Source: Amaurobius ferox (lineage: Eukaryota > Arthropoda > Arachnida > Araneae > Amaurobiidae). From it: 64,000 bases of DNA. The stretch's first letter is position 1. Each line of letters opens with the position of its first letter. The notes under the pieces were generated by a model. The model searched no databases. It was not told the origin of the DNA and saw nothing but the letters and a program-made list of their open reading frames with translations. Location: assembly GCA_951213105.1 (NCBI GenBank), contig OX578137.1, forward strand, positions 61,330,736 to 61,394,735, read 5' to 3'. Position numbers and translations under genes: made by a program. Below are positions 44,728-56,627 of the stretch, piece by piece.

Positions 44728-45237
44728 CAAGAAAGATCAATCATGCTTAAAGCATTGATTATGCAACACTTTCCAACTTCAATGCAATATTATTTAAACA
44801 TGTCTAAAATGCAATACATACCTCGGTAATATTTTAAAACTTATCACAATACTACATTAATTTATTATATTTAAAAACTTAAACCTTCCTAAAAAAAAAA
44901 ATGAATTTCTGTCAAATGAAGGCATTGAAATATAAATTGCCTGATTTAAACATCTCTAAAATACGATACATTCCTCTGTAATAATTTTAGAATTATCATA
45001 ATACTACGATAATTTATTATATTTGAAAACTTCATCGAAAACAACTAAAATTCATTCAAATGACGTCATAGAAAAATAACACGCCTGGCTCGCTCTATAA
45101 AAGCAGCATTTCATTCATAAACAATTTCCCATTTATTTCATTCATTACAATACTATAATTATTTATTTTATTTAAAAATTGAGACCATTGAGCTACAAGT
45201 AATTAAAATCTATGCTTAAACCTTCATCGAAAAAAAT
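44728..45237 (-). mobile_element. HINE-like element, family 1, 3' half
   Basis: Starts CAAGAAAGATCAATCATGC directly against the 5' end of the preceding copy, so the two are head to tail. It stops near 45237 where family 2 sequence begins. Confidence 0.65.
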
Positions 45238-45425
45238 CGTAAAAATATACTTTGAGTAATACTTTTGTATTTGAACGCCAATAGTCATTTATCTGCCGTA
45301 AGAATAACTTATTTCTTCGTCCATAACGCTTGGCGAGATTTTGGCGACGAATTTTGCGGAATGTCGCCAATTTGGCGACTTTTTCGAATGCTGCCAAATT
45401 AAAGAAAATCTCGCCAAACGGATAA

Positions 45426-46747
45426 CAAGAAAGATCAATCATGCTTAAAGCATTGATTATGAAACACTTTCCAACTTCAATGCAATTTTATTTAAACAAG
45501 TCTAAAATGTAATACATTCCTCGGTAACATTTTAAAACTTCTCACAATACTACATTGATTTACTATATTTGAAAACTGAAACCTTCATCGAAAAAAATGA
45601 ACTTCATTCAAAAGACGGCATTGAAATATAAATTGCCTGGTTTAAACATCTCTAAAATGTGATATATTACTCGGTAATAATTTTAGAATTATCATAATAC
45701 CACGATAATTTATTATATTTGAAAACTTCATCTAAAAGAACTGAAATTCATTCAAAGGACGTCATAGAAAAAATAACACGCCTGGCTCTCTATAAAAAAG
45801 CAGCATTTCGTTCATAAATAATTTCCCATTCATCACAATACTATAATATTTCCATCATCACAATACTATAATAATTCATTTTATTTAAAAATTAAGACCA
45901 TGGAACTACAAGTAATTTAACTCTATGCTTAAAACTTCATCGCAAAAAATCGTCCTTCTCTCTGGAAAGTCAATGAATATTTCTTTCATATTAGCAATGC
46001 AGACTCCATGAGCTAAATTCTTTTGCGTTAAAAAAATGCAGCAATTCTTATACAACTCATCCTACATATTTTGCTAGTTACATTTTACATAAGTGAAAAA
46101 TAGGCTTCGTTGTAGAAATAATCAAATTTGGATAAGCATTGAAATTCAAATATATTGTAATTGCGTTGTTTTAGTATGTAGATGCACAGAATTTAAACCA
46201 AAATAAAGTGGTTTTAGGACGGATACAAAACTCAATATGAAATAAAAGGAACTTTAAAAATCACGATTTTGAGACAAGATGGATACCATATATCATTTTG
46301 AAGTGGATCACGTGATACTTTCATATCATGGTCACGTGATCGTTTTATATATGAGGTGTTATTAATATTTTAATTTTTATTTAAAAAACTACTGAATATA
46401 TATCGCTGATTTTTTTTTATATATTTTATGGAACAATTTGAATATTACCTAAAAATTTCGAAGCAATTTGGGAATTTTAAATCCGCTTAAAAAATGTTTG
46501 AAAAATTAGGTCCCATAGGGCTCAATGTATTTCATTTTTTCAGTTCAATTCAGTTCAATTCAAAACTAATTTGGTGATATTATTCATTTATATTCCCATA
46601 GGTCCTACAGACCGTCGGAACAACATACTAAAATTTCATATTGATTAAGTCATTTTTACGGCAGTTCTCGTGCTAACGGACAGACAGACAGACAGACAGA
46701 CAAAATGAACAAAGTCATAAACACTTTTCAACTTTGTAAAGTGTTAA
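45426..46747 (-). mobile_element. HINE-like element, family 1, full length
   Basis: Complete reverse-strand copy from CAAGAAAGATCAATCATGC to AAAGTGTTAAAAA, with a GACA microsatellite at 46678-46703. It is inserted in family 2 sequence between GGATA and AAAATGAC. Confidence 0.75.
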
Positions 46748-46834
46748 AAATGACACTAAATCAATGAAAATGGCGACTAATTGTCGAAAATTCAATATCT
46801 AGGAAAGAATATAATTATCTGCTATAAGAAAAAC

Positions 46835-47942
46835 TGAAAAAATGAAATACATTGAGCCCCATGGGACCTAATTTTTCAAACATTTTTTAAGCGGATTTAA
46901 AATTCACAAATTGCTTCGAAAATTTTAGATAATATTCAACTTGTTCCATAAAATATATAATAAAAATTCAGCGAAATATATTCAGTAGTTTTTTGAATAA
47001 AAATTAAAATAATAATTACACCTCTTATATGAAACGATCACGTGACCATGATATGAATCGATCACATGACCCACTTCAAAATGATATATGGCATCCATCT
47101 TGTTTCAAAATCGTGATTTTTTAAAGTTCTTTTTAATTCATATTGAGTGTTGTATCCGTCCTAAAACTACTTTATTTTTGCTTAAATTCTGTGCATCTAC
47201 ATACTGAAACAACGCAATGACAATATATTTGAGTTTAAATGCTCATCTAAATTTGATTATTTCATTAACTAAGCCTATTTTTCACCTATGTAAAATGTAA
47301 ACAGCAAAATATGTAGAATGAGTTGTATTAGAATTCCTGTATTTTTTTAACACAAAATAATTTAGTCCATGGAGTCTGCATGGCTGATATGAATGAAATA
47401 TTAATTGATTTTATAAAGAGAAGGACGATTTTATTCGATGAAGTTTTAAGCATAGAGTTTAATTATTTGTAGCTCCATGGTCTTAAATAAAATGTTTAAA
47501 TAAAATAAATTATTATAGTATTGTGATGAATGAAATGAATGGGAGAAAGTTATGAATGAAATCCTGTTTTTATAGAGAGATCCAGGCGTGTTATTTTTTC
47601 TATGACGTCATTTGAATTAATTTCAGTTGTTTTCGATGAAGTTTTCAAATATAATAAATTATTGTAGTATTATGATAGTTTTTAAAATATTACCGTTTAA
47701 TGTATTGCATTTTAGAAATATTTAAACCAGGCAATTTATATTTCAATGCCGTCATTTGTATGAAGTTCATTTTTTTCAATGAAGGTTTAAATTTTCAAAT
47801 ATAATAAATCAATGTAGTATTGTGATAAGTTTTAAAATATTACCGAGGAATGTATTGCATTTTCGACTTTTTTAAAATAAAATTGCATTGAAGTTGGAAA
47901 GTGTTTCATAATCAATGCTTTAAGCATGATTGATTTTTCTTG
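46835..47942 (+). mobile_element. HINE-like element, family 1, lacking the 5' 200 bp
   Basis: Begins internally at TGAAAAAATGAAATACATTG and runs to the TTGATTTTTCTTG end. The missing 5' part is found nearby in reverse at 48012-48220. Confidence 0.7.
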
Positions 47943-48011
47943 TTTTACTGTAAATGTAGTAAATCCAGTACATTATATAAGGAGAGTCATGTGTTGCTCA
48001 CAGCAGTTTTT

Positions 48012-48220
48012 TCAATTCGGATTCAATTCAAAACTAATTGGGTGATATTATTAATTTATATTCCCATATGTCCTACAGATCGTCTGAACAACATACTAAA
48101 ATTTCATTTTGATTAAGTCATTTTTACGGTAGGTGTCGTGCAAACGGACAGACAGACAGACAGACAGAATGAACAAAGTCATAAACACTTTTCAACTTTG
48201 TTGTAAAGTGTTAAAAATGA
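48012..48220 (-). mobile_element. HINE-like element, family 1, 5' 200 bp only
   Basis: Reverse-strand fragment from AATTCAAAACTAATTGGGTG to the GACA repeat (48139-48166) and TTGTAAAGTGTTAAAAA. It is the complement of what the preceding copy lacks. Confidence 0.65.
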
Positions 48221-48744
48221 GATTCACGTCATATTACACGAATTGACATTTAATAATTTGTCTGTTTTGTCTATTTATGTTGTTAAATCCAATACTACTG
48301 CAATAAGTAATATCCATTAATATCTAAATTAGAAAAAAAAAAGGTAATGAGCAATTCTGTAACTCTTTATAGATTGATGTGAAACATTACATTTTTTGCA
48401 TATTTCGAAGGGAGGAATGTTGATGTGTGTTATATGTGACGATAGTACAAGGTACCTAAGAAACTGTCTCGATAGTTCTTACTTATTTATTTACTTTTTT
48501 CTTAATTTTTAAAGTTTTTATACATTAATAGAATTTTGATTATTTCATCCAAATCGGAGCACAAACGACTTATCGACAATGAAATATTTCGATCTAGCGT
48601 TTGCAGTTACTTTACCGGGCGAGAGTGCGGTCGTCGCAAGCGATTAAGACATACTGCCATATAACGCAGATGTCAATGGACATATGTTGCAGATCTAAAA
48701 TTTTAATTTTTTTACACTCTTTTACCATAATTGTTTAAGAAACA
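48221..48744. other. No gene seen
   Basis: AT-rich spacer without an open frame of note. Confidence 0.4.
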
Positions 48745-48756
48745 GATTAAAGGGTA

Positions 48757-48796
48757 TGTGTGCTCTAACCACTGGGCTACCCCATCCCTATACCAT
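48757..48796 (-). mobile_element. Fragment of a tRNA-type SINE head
   Basis: Reverse strand GGGATGGGGTAGCCCAGTGG then TTAGAGCAC is the first half of a tRNA-like SINE head (box A). It is bordered on the downstream side by the GATTAAAGGGTAT motif that also flanks the next SINE. Confidence 0.5.
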
Positions 48797-48825
48797 TTAA
48801 TCTTGATCGTGAGATTAAAGGGTAT

Positions 48826-49116
48826 ACGAGGTAGGAAAGCCCAGTTGTTAAAGCACTGAGATTGCATTGAGAGGACTCGAGTTCAATTCCCGATATTGCC
48901 CAAACTGTCTCCGTGTCTACGAGGAGAACGGAAACGTTAAACCTGTGGATCGGAAAGTCCTTCCGAGAGGGTGGTGATAGGGGAAGGAGGGTATGGTTCC
49001 TGTGGATGTCATTCCACTTTGTTTCGGTCTAAATTGGGTGGCACTACCACGGTCATTTAAACATATACCTTACATCTTCGGAAAAATCGGCCAGTCTGGA
49101 TCGAAAAAAAGAAGGC
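48826..49116 (+). mobile_element. tRNA-headed SINE with shared body
   Basis: Head with box A-like AAGCCCAGTTGTTAAAGCA and box B GAGTTCAATTCCC. The body follows with ACGTTAAACCTGTGG, GTCCTTCCGAGAGGGTGG and GGTCTAAATTGGGTGGCAC, ending GTCTGGATCGAAAAAAAGAA. It is flanked by TTAAAGGGTAT at 48815-48825 and 49117-49127. The body is the same as in the 5S-headed SINE at 19448-19827. Confidence 0.8.
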
Positions 49117-49251
49117 TTAAAGGGTATGTATAATCAGAAAAATAATTTCATATTGGTTTCTGTATTGAGTTCGGTGGTGCAAGTATAGTGGCGTGGCACT
49201 TCTATAACATAATTTCATTTCATCCCTTCGCATGCTTTCGTGATCCCTCTA

Positions 49252-49432
49252 TTCCTTCATTCGACCCAGACCGTCCGACCTACCAGAAGGAATGGGGTAT
49301 ATATCTGGACGGCCGGGGTAGTTCCACCCAATTTCGACTGTAACCCAGTGGGGGCGCCATCCACAGGGACAGTACGCTCCTTTCCCTACCATCAACCTCT
49401 CGGAAGGACGTACGAATACACATATTTAATGT
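49252..49432 (-). mobile_element. SINE body, 3' part, interrupted by a LINE
   Basis: Reverse-strand body of the same SINE family (GGTCGGACGGTCTGGGTCG end, then the TGGGTGGAACTACC region upstream). The SINE continues after the LINE at 50743-50840. Confidence 0.75.
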
Positions 49433-50742
49433 CCCCCCCCCCTCTTCGTATTGCTAACCTTTTACCTCTTGTTCCCTCCACCTTTTCTGATATCAATGTT
49501 TACACCGATGGCTCTGCCATTGACGACAAAATTGGTTATGCTATTTGCATTTTTAATAAAGACACATTAGAAAACACCTTTACTTTCAAACTCAACCTTG
49601 GGAACACAGTTTTTCAGGCGGAAATCGCCGATATCCACTTTGCTATCAAATGGGCATCTTCTAATAATTTCAAAATTAGCATCATTTCAGATAGTCAATC
49701 CTCTATTTCGGCCGTTAAATCTATTAGAAACAAATCTGACTTTCTGTCCAAAATTAAACTTGAAGCTAATATTAATAAACATTTAATCAACCTTTGTTGG
49801 GTCAAGGCCCACTCAGACATCTCGGGTAACGAGGCCGCCGATACAAATGCTAAACTTGCTACCTCTTCCGGCACCCCCACCTCTATACCTTTTCCATATT
49901 CCTTATTAAAGAAACACTGTAAACTCGACATCTTAAATTCTTGGCAAAACTATTTAAATGATTATATTTCCCCCAGAAACCACGATCCAGCTAGAATATT
50001 AAAATTTCTCCCGAATGTTAACTTTAATACCCACATAACAAATAAATATCTTGTTTACTTTATTACGGGCCACGGCCCATTTCTCGATTACTTATACTTT
50101 TTTAAACACAAAACAACCTCATGCTGTACTTGCGGATCCTATGGTGACGCAAACCACTATGTTTTCACTTGTCCCCTTACAAAATCTTTCCACCTTTCTA
50201 AACCTTCTGCTGGAAACTCCGCGGCCTGGTTCTCGGGTGTCTGCTCCAACAAAACTTCTATTAACAAGATCAAAAACTGTGTTCTCATAGCGAGAGAAAT
50301 TTCTAATAAAATTACATAATCAGCCTGGGAGCCTCTTCTGCTTTTAACATTTTCTCTGCTCTCTGGACCCCCTTGAGGTGTCGCTTTTTTGGTGGAGGTT
50401 TTTGCTTTGTTTTTGTAGTTGGTTTTGTTTATGTGGTTTATTTTGTTGTGCTGTTTATATAGTTCCCTGATGGTTATACTACATTAGTGCTTGGGTTTTT
50501 TTCCCTTCGGGGTTTTCCCCTCTTTCCTGTTTTTCTTTCTTATGTCTCTCTTGTATTGTTTTGTATAGTTTTTATGTTTTGTTTTGTCGTTGCCATTCTT
50601 TTATTTGTCTTGTTGTAACTGTGTTGTGATTCAATTTTGACCTGTTTTGTAATGTTTTGAATCTAAAATAAAGTTCCCGCCCACACACTTAGCTACAGTA
50701 AACCTTCGGGTCTGTCGTGTGGTCTGGGTTTTCAACACTTCA
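49433..50742 (+). mobile_element. 5'-truncated LINE (I/R1-type) with 13 bp target duplication
   Basis: Starts with a run of C bases and then LINE coding sequence, and ends at ACACTTCA with no poly-A. It is flanked by exact 13 bp duplications ACATATTTAATGT (49420-49432 and 50743-50755). AATAAA occurs near 50668. It contains only the C-terminal quarter of the second LINE ORF. Confidence 0.85.
49440..50319 (+). CDS. LINE RNase H domain and C-terminal zinc-knuckle region, open
   Basis: An uninterrupted frame ends at 50319. It shows all four RNase H acidic positions: VYTDGSAIDD, QAEIADIHFAI, ISDSQSSISAV and WVKAHSDISGNEAADTNAK. A C-terminal region follows with YFITGHGPFLDYL and CTCGSYGDANHYVFTC, the cysteine/histidine cluster found at the end of many arthropod I/R1-type elements. 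RNase H would remove RNA from the RNA-DNA hybrid during retrotransposition. The endonuclease and RT domains are absent because of 5' truncation. The open frame extends back to an ATG at 49240, but those upstream codons are antisense SINE sequence and not native protein. Confidence 0.8.
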
Positions 50743-50840
50743 ACATATTTAATGTTCCCGTACACTGCGTGAACATTGGAACAGCTAGGCTAAAGCCGGG
50801 AATCGAAATTGGGTCGCATGACACCTTTGTGGAAAGTTTT
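50743..50840 (-). mobile_element. SINE, 5' part beyond the LINE insertion
   Basis: Reverse strand contains TTTCGATTCCCGGCTTTAG, box-B-like, then the body start. Box A could not be found, so the head is incomplete or diverged. Confidence 0.55.
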
Positions 50841-51699
50841 ACAAAAAGCACGTAACTCGCGAATTTCTGGACCAATCTTCAAAATTCGGAATTTTTTTAG
50901 AACTCGATAAAACTCGCCAAGTTGGCGGTGTTTCTCCAAATTCTTTGCCAAAATCCTCTTTTTTTTTTGCCACTGTAACGCGACCTGGACTTTGAAATTA
51001 TAACAATGATTTCATGTAGGTATTCGTAACAATACGATGGCACTTTCGTTACATATTTTCGTTTCATCCCCATCACATTTATTTCATGATGTACTCTGTA
51101 CCCCACACCCTAAGCTATTTCGCCCCAAAAATGATGGTAATTCAAATGCGAATGACTCCACAATTTAGGAGGAAAAAATGGCTGCAGATTTATTTATTTC
51201 GTTCAAAAGTAAAATACCATCCCAGTGTAGATTCCTATAACTCACCTAATTGTGTGCAACGCAGATATCTTGTAGTCATTTTATTTCAAAAATCAATTTC
51301 GAGATATAAATACTTTTTTTTTTATTTTGCGTAATCCTCTTCTGGAATCAAGCCAAGAATTAAAATGTTCCTTTTTAATAAGATTGTTCCATCCTCAAAG
51401 AATCCACACTGCAAGGAGAAAAATATGAATCTTTAATGCAGATCCCAAAGCTCTTTTGCTGTAGCAACACTTAAAAAAAGTGATTGAGATAAATTCTTTA
51501 TTAAAAACTCATTTTAAATTATCATAAAGTAAATTTTGACTGTATATAACAACATCTTGATTCGAGTTTTGACCATTTTGAACTTTTATTCAAATAATAT
51601 TAATTAGTGTGAATATGTATCCTACTATTTTTTTGCATTTTGATGTTAATATTATATTTTTTTATTTATATTTTAACTTTTGCTATGATTTTTGATTTT
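50841..51699. other. No gene seen
   Basis: AT-rich. A piece around 50900-50960 resembles the GCCAAGTTGGCGG region of family 2 in reverse. Otherwise unassigned. Confidence 0.35.
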
Positions 51700-52285
51700 A
51701 CTGTAATGCTTGGTTCAGAAGCCATCACCTTGTGAAATCTTTCTCTGGAATTATGCCAAGCATTAAAATGTTCATTTTTCCATATAATTACGTCTTAATG
51801 ATTCCGTTTTAAAACGGGGAAAATTCTGAAACTTTTGATCTTAAACTTATTTCACTTAAATAACTTTTGAAAACGGAATCATTGAAATAGGTTCATTAAA
51901 AACACTCACTTTAAATTAGCAATATATTTTCTTTCTAAAAGATAGTAATATACACCTCATATTTACATAACTGGCAGGAATGTTTCAGTTCATTCATCAT
52001 AAATATATATGAAGGAATTTAAAAGTTTCGTTCAAAATATTTATACAATTGAAATAATCTGAAAATTAAACTATTTCATTGATATCAGCATAACTTTCAT
52101 TTAAAGACAGTTTATTCATTTAATCAACTTACCTGTTAAATTTCTGAATTTTTTACTGCTTTGTTCATGCTTTTTAGATGCAATTATCTAATTTTATTTA
52201 AAAATCCAGTTTGTTCCGTTAATGCCATGTCATCCTATCTGGATTACTATAATTAATTTTTCCGAAACCAACTGTTTGTTTTATT
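51700..52285 (+). repeat. Diverged copy of the composite repeat, right part
   Basis: Similar in order to 15630-16788: CTCTGGAATTATGCCAAGCATTAAAATG corresponds to the TTTGGAATCGCGCC region, and the last 240 bases match 16541-16788 well. It leads directly into a family 2 HINE-like element, as at 16789. Confidence 0.55.
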
Positions 52286-53203
52286 ACTTTCCTTATATAC
52301 AATAATGTATAAGGATAGTATTGTGACGGGGTCGAAAATTCAAATTCGAGTTTTCGACGGAAGAGCACGTTTCAAGCATTCCCGATCACGAATCGAACAT
52401 TTTTGAAGTGATATCTGTGTGTGTGTGTGTGTCAGTGAGTCTGTGGAGACCATAACTAACGAACGAATAGACCGATTCGAACGAAATTTGGTACAAAAAT
52501 TACAATATATAAACACTGGAAGCCTATTGTTTTTATATGCAATCGAATGTTCAGAACCAATCTAAATTTTCGAGTGAAATTTTCAAAAATCGTCAGAAAA
52601 TCAACAACTCTGATAAAGTTACGCAAATAGACATTTATTATGTAATTTTTCATTAGAAAACGATTGACATGAATTTTGTAACGCTAACAAGAACCGTTCT
52701 CGAGATATTGCACATTTAAAAAAAATAAGTCATATAAAATAAAATAAAATACATTCCCTATTGAGAATCATGTTCATTTTTCATATGTAATACCATCTGA
52801 TAAATTTGGTGACATCATTCTCGTGGATCTATTTCGTTCCATTCATGAAAAAAGATACTTTGAGTAATACTTTTGTATTTGAACGCCAATAGTCATTTAT
52901 CTGCTGTAAGAATAACTTATTTCTCCATTCATAACGCTTGGTGAGATTTTGGTGAAGAATTTGGTGGAATGTCGCCAGCTTGGCGACTTTTTTAAATGTT
53001 GCCAAATTAAAGAAATACTCGCCAAATGGATAAAAATGGCTCTAAATCAATGAAAATGGCGACGCATGGACGAAAATTCATAATCTTGGAAAGAATATAA
53101 CTATCTACTATAAAAATAATCTATTTTTTTACTCTAAAAGTAGTAAATTCATTGCATTATATAAGGAAAGTCATGTGCTGCCTACATCAGAATATTTTTA
53201 ACT
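52286..53203 (+). mobile_element. HINE-like element, family 2, full length
   Basis: Complete copy from TTACTTTCCTTATATAC to AAGTCATGTGCTGCC and CATCAGA, with GT repeats at 52411-52431. About 0.92 kb. Confidence 0.75.
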
Positions 53204-53313
53204 ACTCTCCCCCATTCCAGTTGATGCTGCTTATTTGGCTTCTGAAGCCATCTTTGTCTTTATTATTTGTCAGTACTCTGTTCTAATACATTCTCTGAAG
53301 TCTGAAACTGGTT

Positions 53314-53458
53314 GTTACTTTCCTTATATACATAATGTATAAGGAAAGTATTGTGACGGGGTCGAAAATTCGAATTCGAGTTTTCGACGGGAGAGCACGT
53401 TTCAAGCATCCATGATCACGAATCAAACATTTTTGAAGTGATGTATGTGTGTGTGTGT

Positions 53459-53494
<36 letters not shown>

Positions 53495-53497
53495 CAA

Positions 53498-53529
<32 letters not shown>

Positions 53530-54329
53530 TGTGCGTGTGTGTGTGTGTGTGTGTGTCAGTGAGTCTGTGGAGACGATAACTGACGAACGAATAGACCGAT
53601 TCGAACGAAATTTGGTACAAAAATCACAATTCGTAAACACTGGAAGTCTATTGTTTTTATACGCAATCGAATGTTCAGAACCTCCCTAAATTGCTTAGTG
53701 AAATTTTGAAAAATTCGTCAAAAAATCAAAACCGCTAATAAAATTACGCAAATAGACATTTCTTATGTAATTTTTCATTAGAAAACGATTGACATAAATT
53801 TTAGAACGCTAACATGAACCGTTCTCGAGATATTGCACATTTTTCATAAAAATTATCAAAAAGTCATATAAAATAAAAAAATATATTTCCTATTGGGAAA
53901 TATGTTCACTTTTCATATGTAATACCATGCGATAAATTGGATGACATCATTCTCGTGGATCTAGCTCGTTCCATTCATGAAAAAGATACTTTGAGTAATA
54001 CTTTTGTATTTGAACGCAAATAGTCATTTATCTGCTGTAAGAATAACTTATTTCTTCGTCCATAACGCTTGGCGAGATTTTGGCGACGAAGTTGGCGGAA
54101 TGTCGCCAACTTGGCGACTTTTTGAAATGTTGCCAAATTAGCGTAAATCTCGCCAAATGGATAAAAATGACGCTAAATCAATGAAAATGACGACTAATTG
54201 TCAAGAATTCAATACCTTGGAAAGAATATCCGTATCTACTATAAGAAAAACCTATTTACTTTACTGTAAAAGTAGTAAATTCGTTACATTGAATAAAGAA
54301 AGTCATGTGTTGCCCACATCAGATTTTTT
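53314..54329 (+). mobile_element. HINE-like element, family 2, full length, long microsatellite
   Basis: Complete copy of about 1.0 kb. The GT tract (about 53443-53560) is expanded and interrupted by CAAA and GAAA units, and creates spurious open frames on both strands. The 3' end is GTCATGTGTTGCCCACATC and AGATTTTTTT. Confidence 0.75.
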
Positions 54330-54427
54330 TCTTTTAATTTTATTCTTGGTGATATTGTATATTTTAAGTTCCGAAGCCGTTTACTTTTTAGATTTGCATT
54401 TACTCCTTTGTCGTGATACCGTTTTCT

Positions 54428-55673
54428 ATTTTTAACACTTTACAGCAAAATTGAAAAGTGTTTATGACTTTGTTTATTCTGTCTGTCTGTCTGTTCGTTA
54501 GCACGATAACTGCCGTAAAAATGACTTAATCAAAATTAAATGAATAATATCACCCAATTAGTTTTGAATTGAACCCGGGTTGAAAAAATGAAATACATTG
54601 AACCCTATGGGACCTAATTTTTCAAACATTTTTTAAGCGGATTTAAAATTCCCAAATTGCTTCGAAACTTTCATGTAATATTGAAATTATTCCATAAAAT
54701 ATATAAAAAAAATTTCAGCGAAATATATTCAGTAGTTTTTTAAATAAAAATTAAAATAATAAAACCTCTTATATGAAGCGATCACGTGACCATGATACGA
54801 AAAGATCACGTGACCCACTTCAAAATAAAATATGCCATCTATCTTGTCTCAAAATTGTGATTTTTAAAGTTCTTTTTAATTCATATTGCGTGTTATATTC
54901 GTCCTAAAACGGCTTTATTTATGCTTAAATTCTGTGCATCTACATACTGAAATAACGCAATTACAATATATTTGAGTTTAAATGATCATCCAAATTTGAT
55001 TATTTCTACAAGGAAGCTTATTTTTAACTTATGTAAAATGCAAACAGCAAAATATGTAGGATGAGTTGTATAAGAATTGCTGTATTTTTTAACGCAAAGT
55101 ATTTAGCTCATGGAGTCTGCATAGCTGATATGAATGAAATATTCATTGATTTTACAGCGAGAAGGGCGATTTTTTTCGATGAAGTTTTAAGCATAGAGTT
55201 TAATTATTTGTAGCTCCATGGTCTTAAGTTTTTAAATCAAATAAATTATTATGGTATTGTGATGAATGAAATGAATGGGAAAATGTTATGAATGAAATGC
55301 TGCTTTTATAGAGAGAGCCAAGCGTGTTATTTTTTCTATGACGTCATTTGAATGGATGTCAGTTGTTTTCGGTGAAGTTTTCATATATAATTATTTATTA
55401 TAGTATTATGAAGATTTTAAATATATTATCGAGGAATGTATCGCATTTTAGAGATGTTTGAACCAGGCAATTTATATTTCAATGCCATCATTTGAAAGTT
55501 CATTTTTTTCGATGAAGGTTAAGTTTTCAAATATAATAAATTAATGTAGTATTGTGATAAGTTCTTAAATTTTACTTAGGAATGTATTGCATTTTAAAGA
55601 TGTTTAAATAAAATTGCATTGAAGTTGGAAAGTGTTTCATAATAAATGCTTTAAGAATGATTGTTCTGTCTTG
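54428..55673 (+). mobile_element. HINE-like element, family 1, full length
   Basis: From ATTTTTAACACTTTACAG to TTGTTCTGTCTTG. TCTG microsatellite at 54478-54494. A small deletion lies after AATCAAAAT (about 54535). It lies 100 bp after the preceding family 2 copy. Confidence 0.75.
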
Positions 55674-56627
55674 TTTTTTCTCAATCTATTGTTTCCGTAC
55701 TATTTTACTGCTCCATTTTTCCTTTCTTAAAACAGTTAACTAATTTAAACTTAGGTCACTAAATTCGAAATGAAATTCACATTCAACCAAACCTAATATT
55801 CGGCTGTTGAATTTTAAACACTATTCGGTCGGAATTGGATATTCGGTCAAATTGCCAAATAGACAGTATACCAACGAATATTGTCCCAATTTGTTTTGTA
55901 CAACTTTATTGATAATAAAGTTGGAGTTTGTAAGTAATTATGTAAAGAATATATCAGAATAAAAGAGGTCTTGATATATTGAAAAAATTACAAGAACTGG
56001 AAATTTTGGAATTGATTTTTGCATTTTGTACCGCTGAGTGTTAGATGTTGAGTGCAAAAGCTAATGTAGTTGATTCAATATATGAAAAAAATGCGAGTGA
56101 TTTTTCCTTAAATTATTGAATACAGCAATAATGTTTGATGTAGTTGGACAGACAAAAAGAAAATACATGAATTTATTTCGTAAAAAAGATATTAAAAACT
56201 AAAACGTAACACAAGAAGAAAATGTAATTTTTCTCTTTTGTTTTAATCTTAAATTTAAAAGTATGGTAATAAAAATAATGTATTAAAATATTTTATACAT
56301 TTAAATCATTTTTATTTAAAATTACGTAGCGAAATTGTAAAAATGTTATTCATATGATGCACAATATACTTTATTATATATTATAATTGCATTTTATTAA
56401 ATTTTCAGTCTCTAGTAAATTACCTCATGAATCGCTTTTGATTATAGTTCATCTTTCCTATTAACCTTTTATCATACACCAGTATTTAACTTTATCTGGT
56501 AAACACCAGCACAAGTTAAATACTAACCTAATACTAGAAGATCTCACTTGTCAGTGAGATTCATATCTCTAAGTCCTTAACTGATATGTCTCTATCAGTT
56601 ACAGCAACATTAAATGTGGTATGATGT
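55674..56627. other. No gene seen
   Basis: AT-rich DNA with no open frame of note and no recognised repeat. Confidence 0.4.

Larger units (their letters stand above)
45238..48011 (+). mobile_element. HINE-like element, family 2, 3' half, interrupted twice
   Basis: Three colinear pieces of one family 2 copy: 45238-45425, 46748-46834 and 47943-48011. The last ends GGAGAGTCATGTGTTGCTC. Family 1 elements separate them. The 5' half of this copy is absent. Confidence 0.7.

Noticed and set aside
53423..53689. Open frames of repeated Thr-His or Cys-Val on both strands
   Set aside because: They are translations of a GT/CA microsatellite inside a family 2 HINE-like element.
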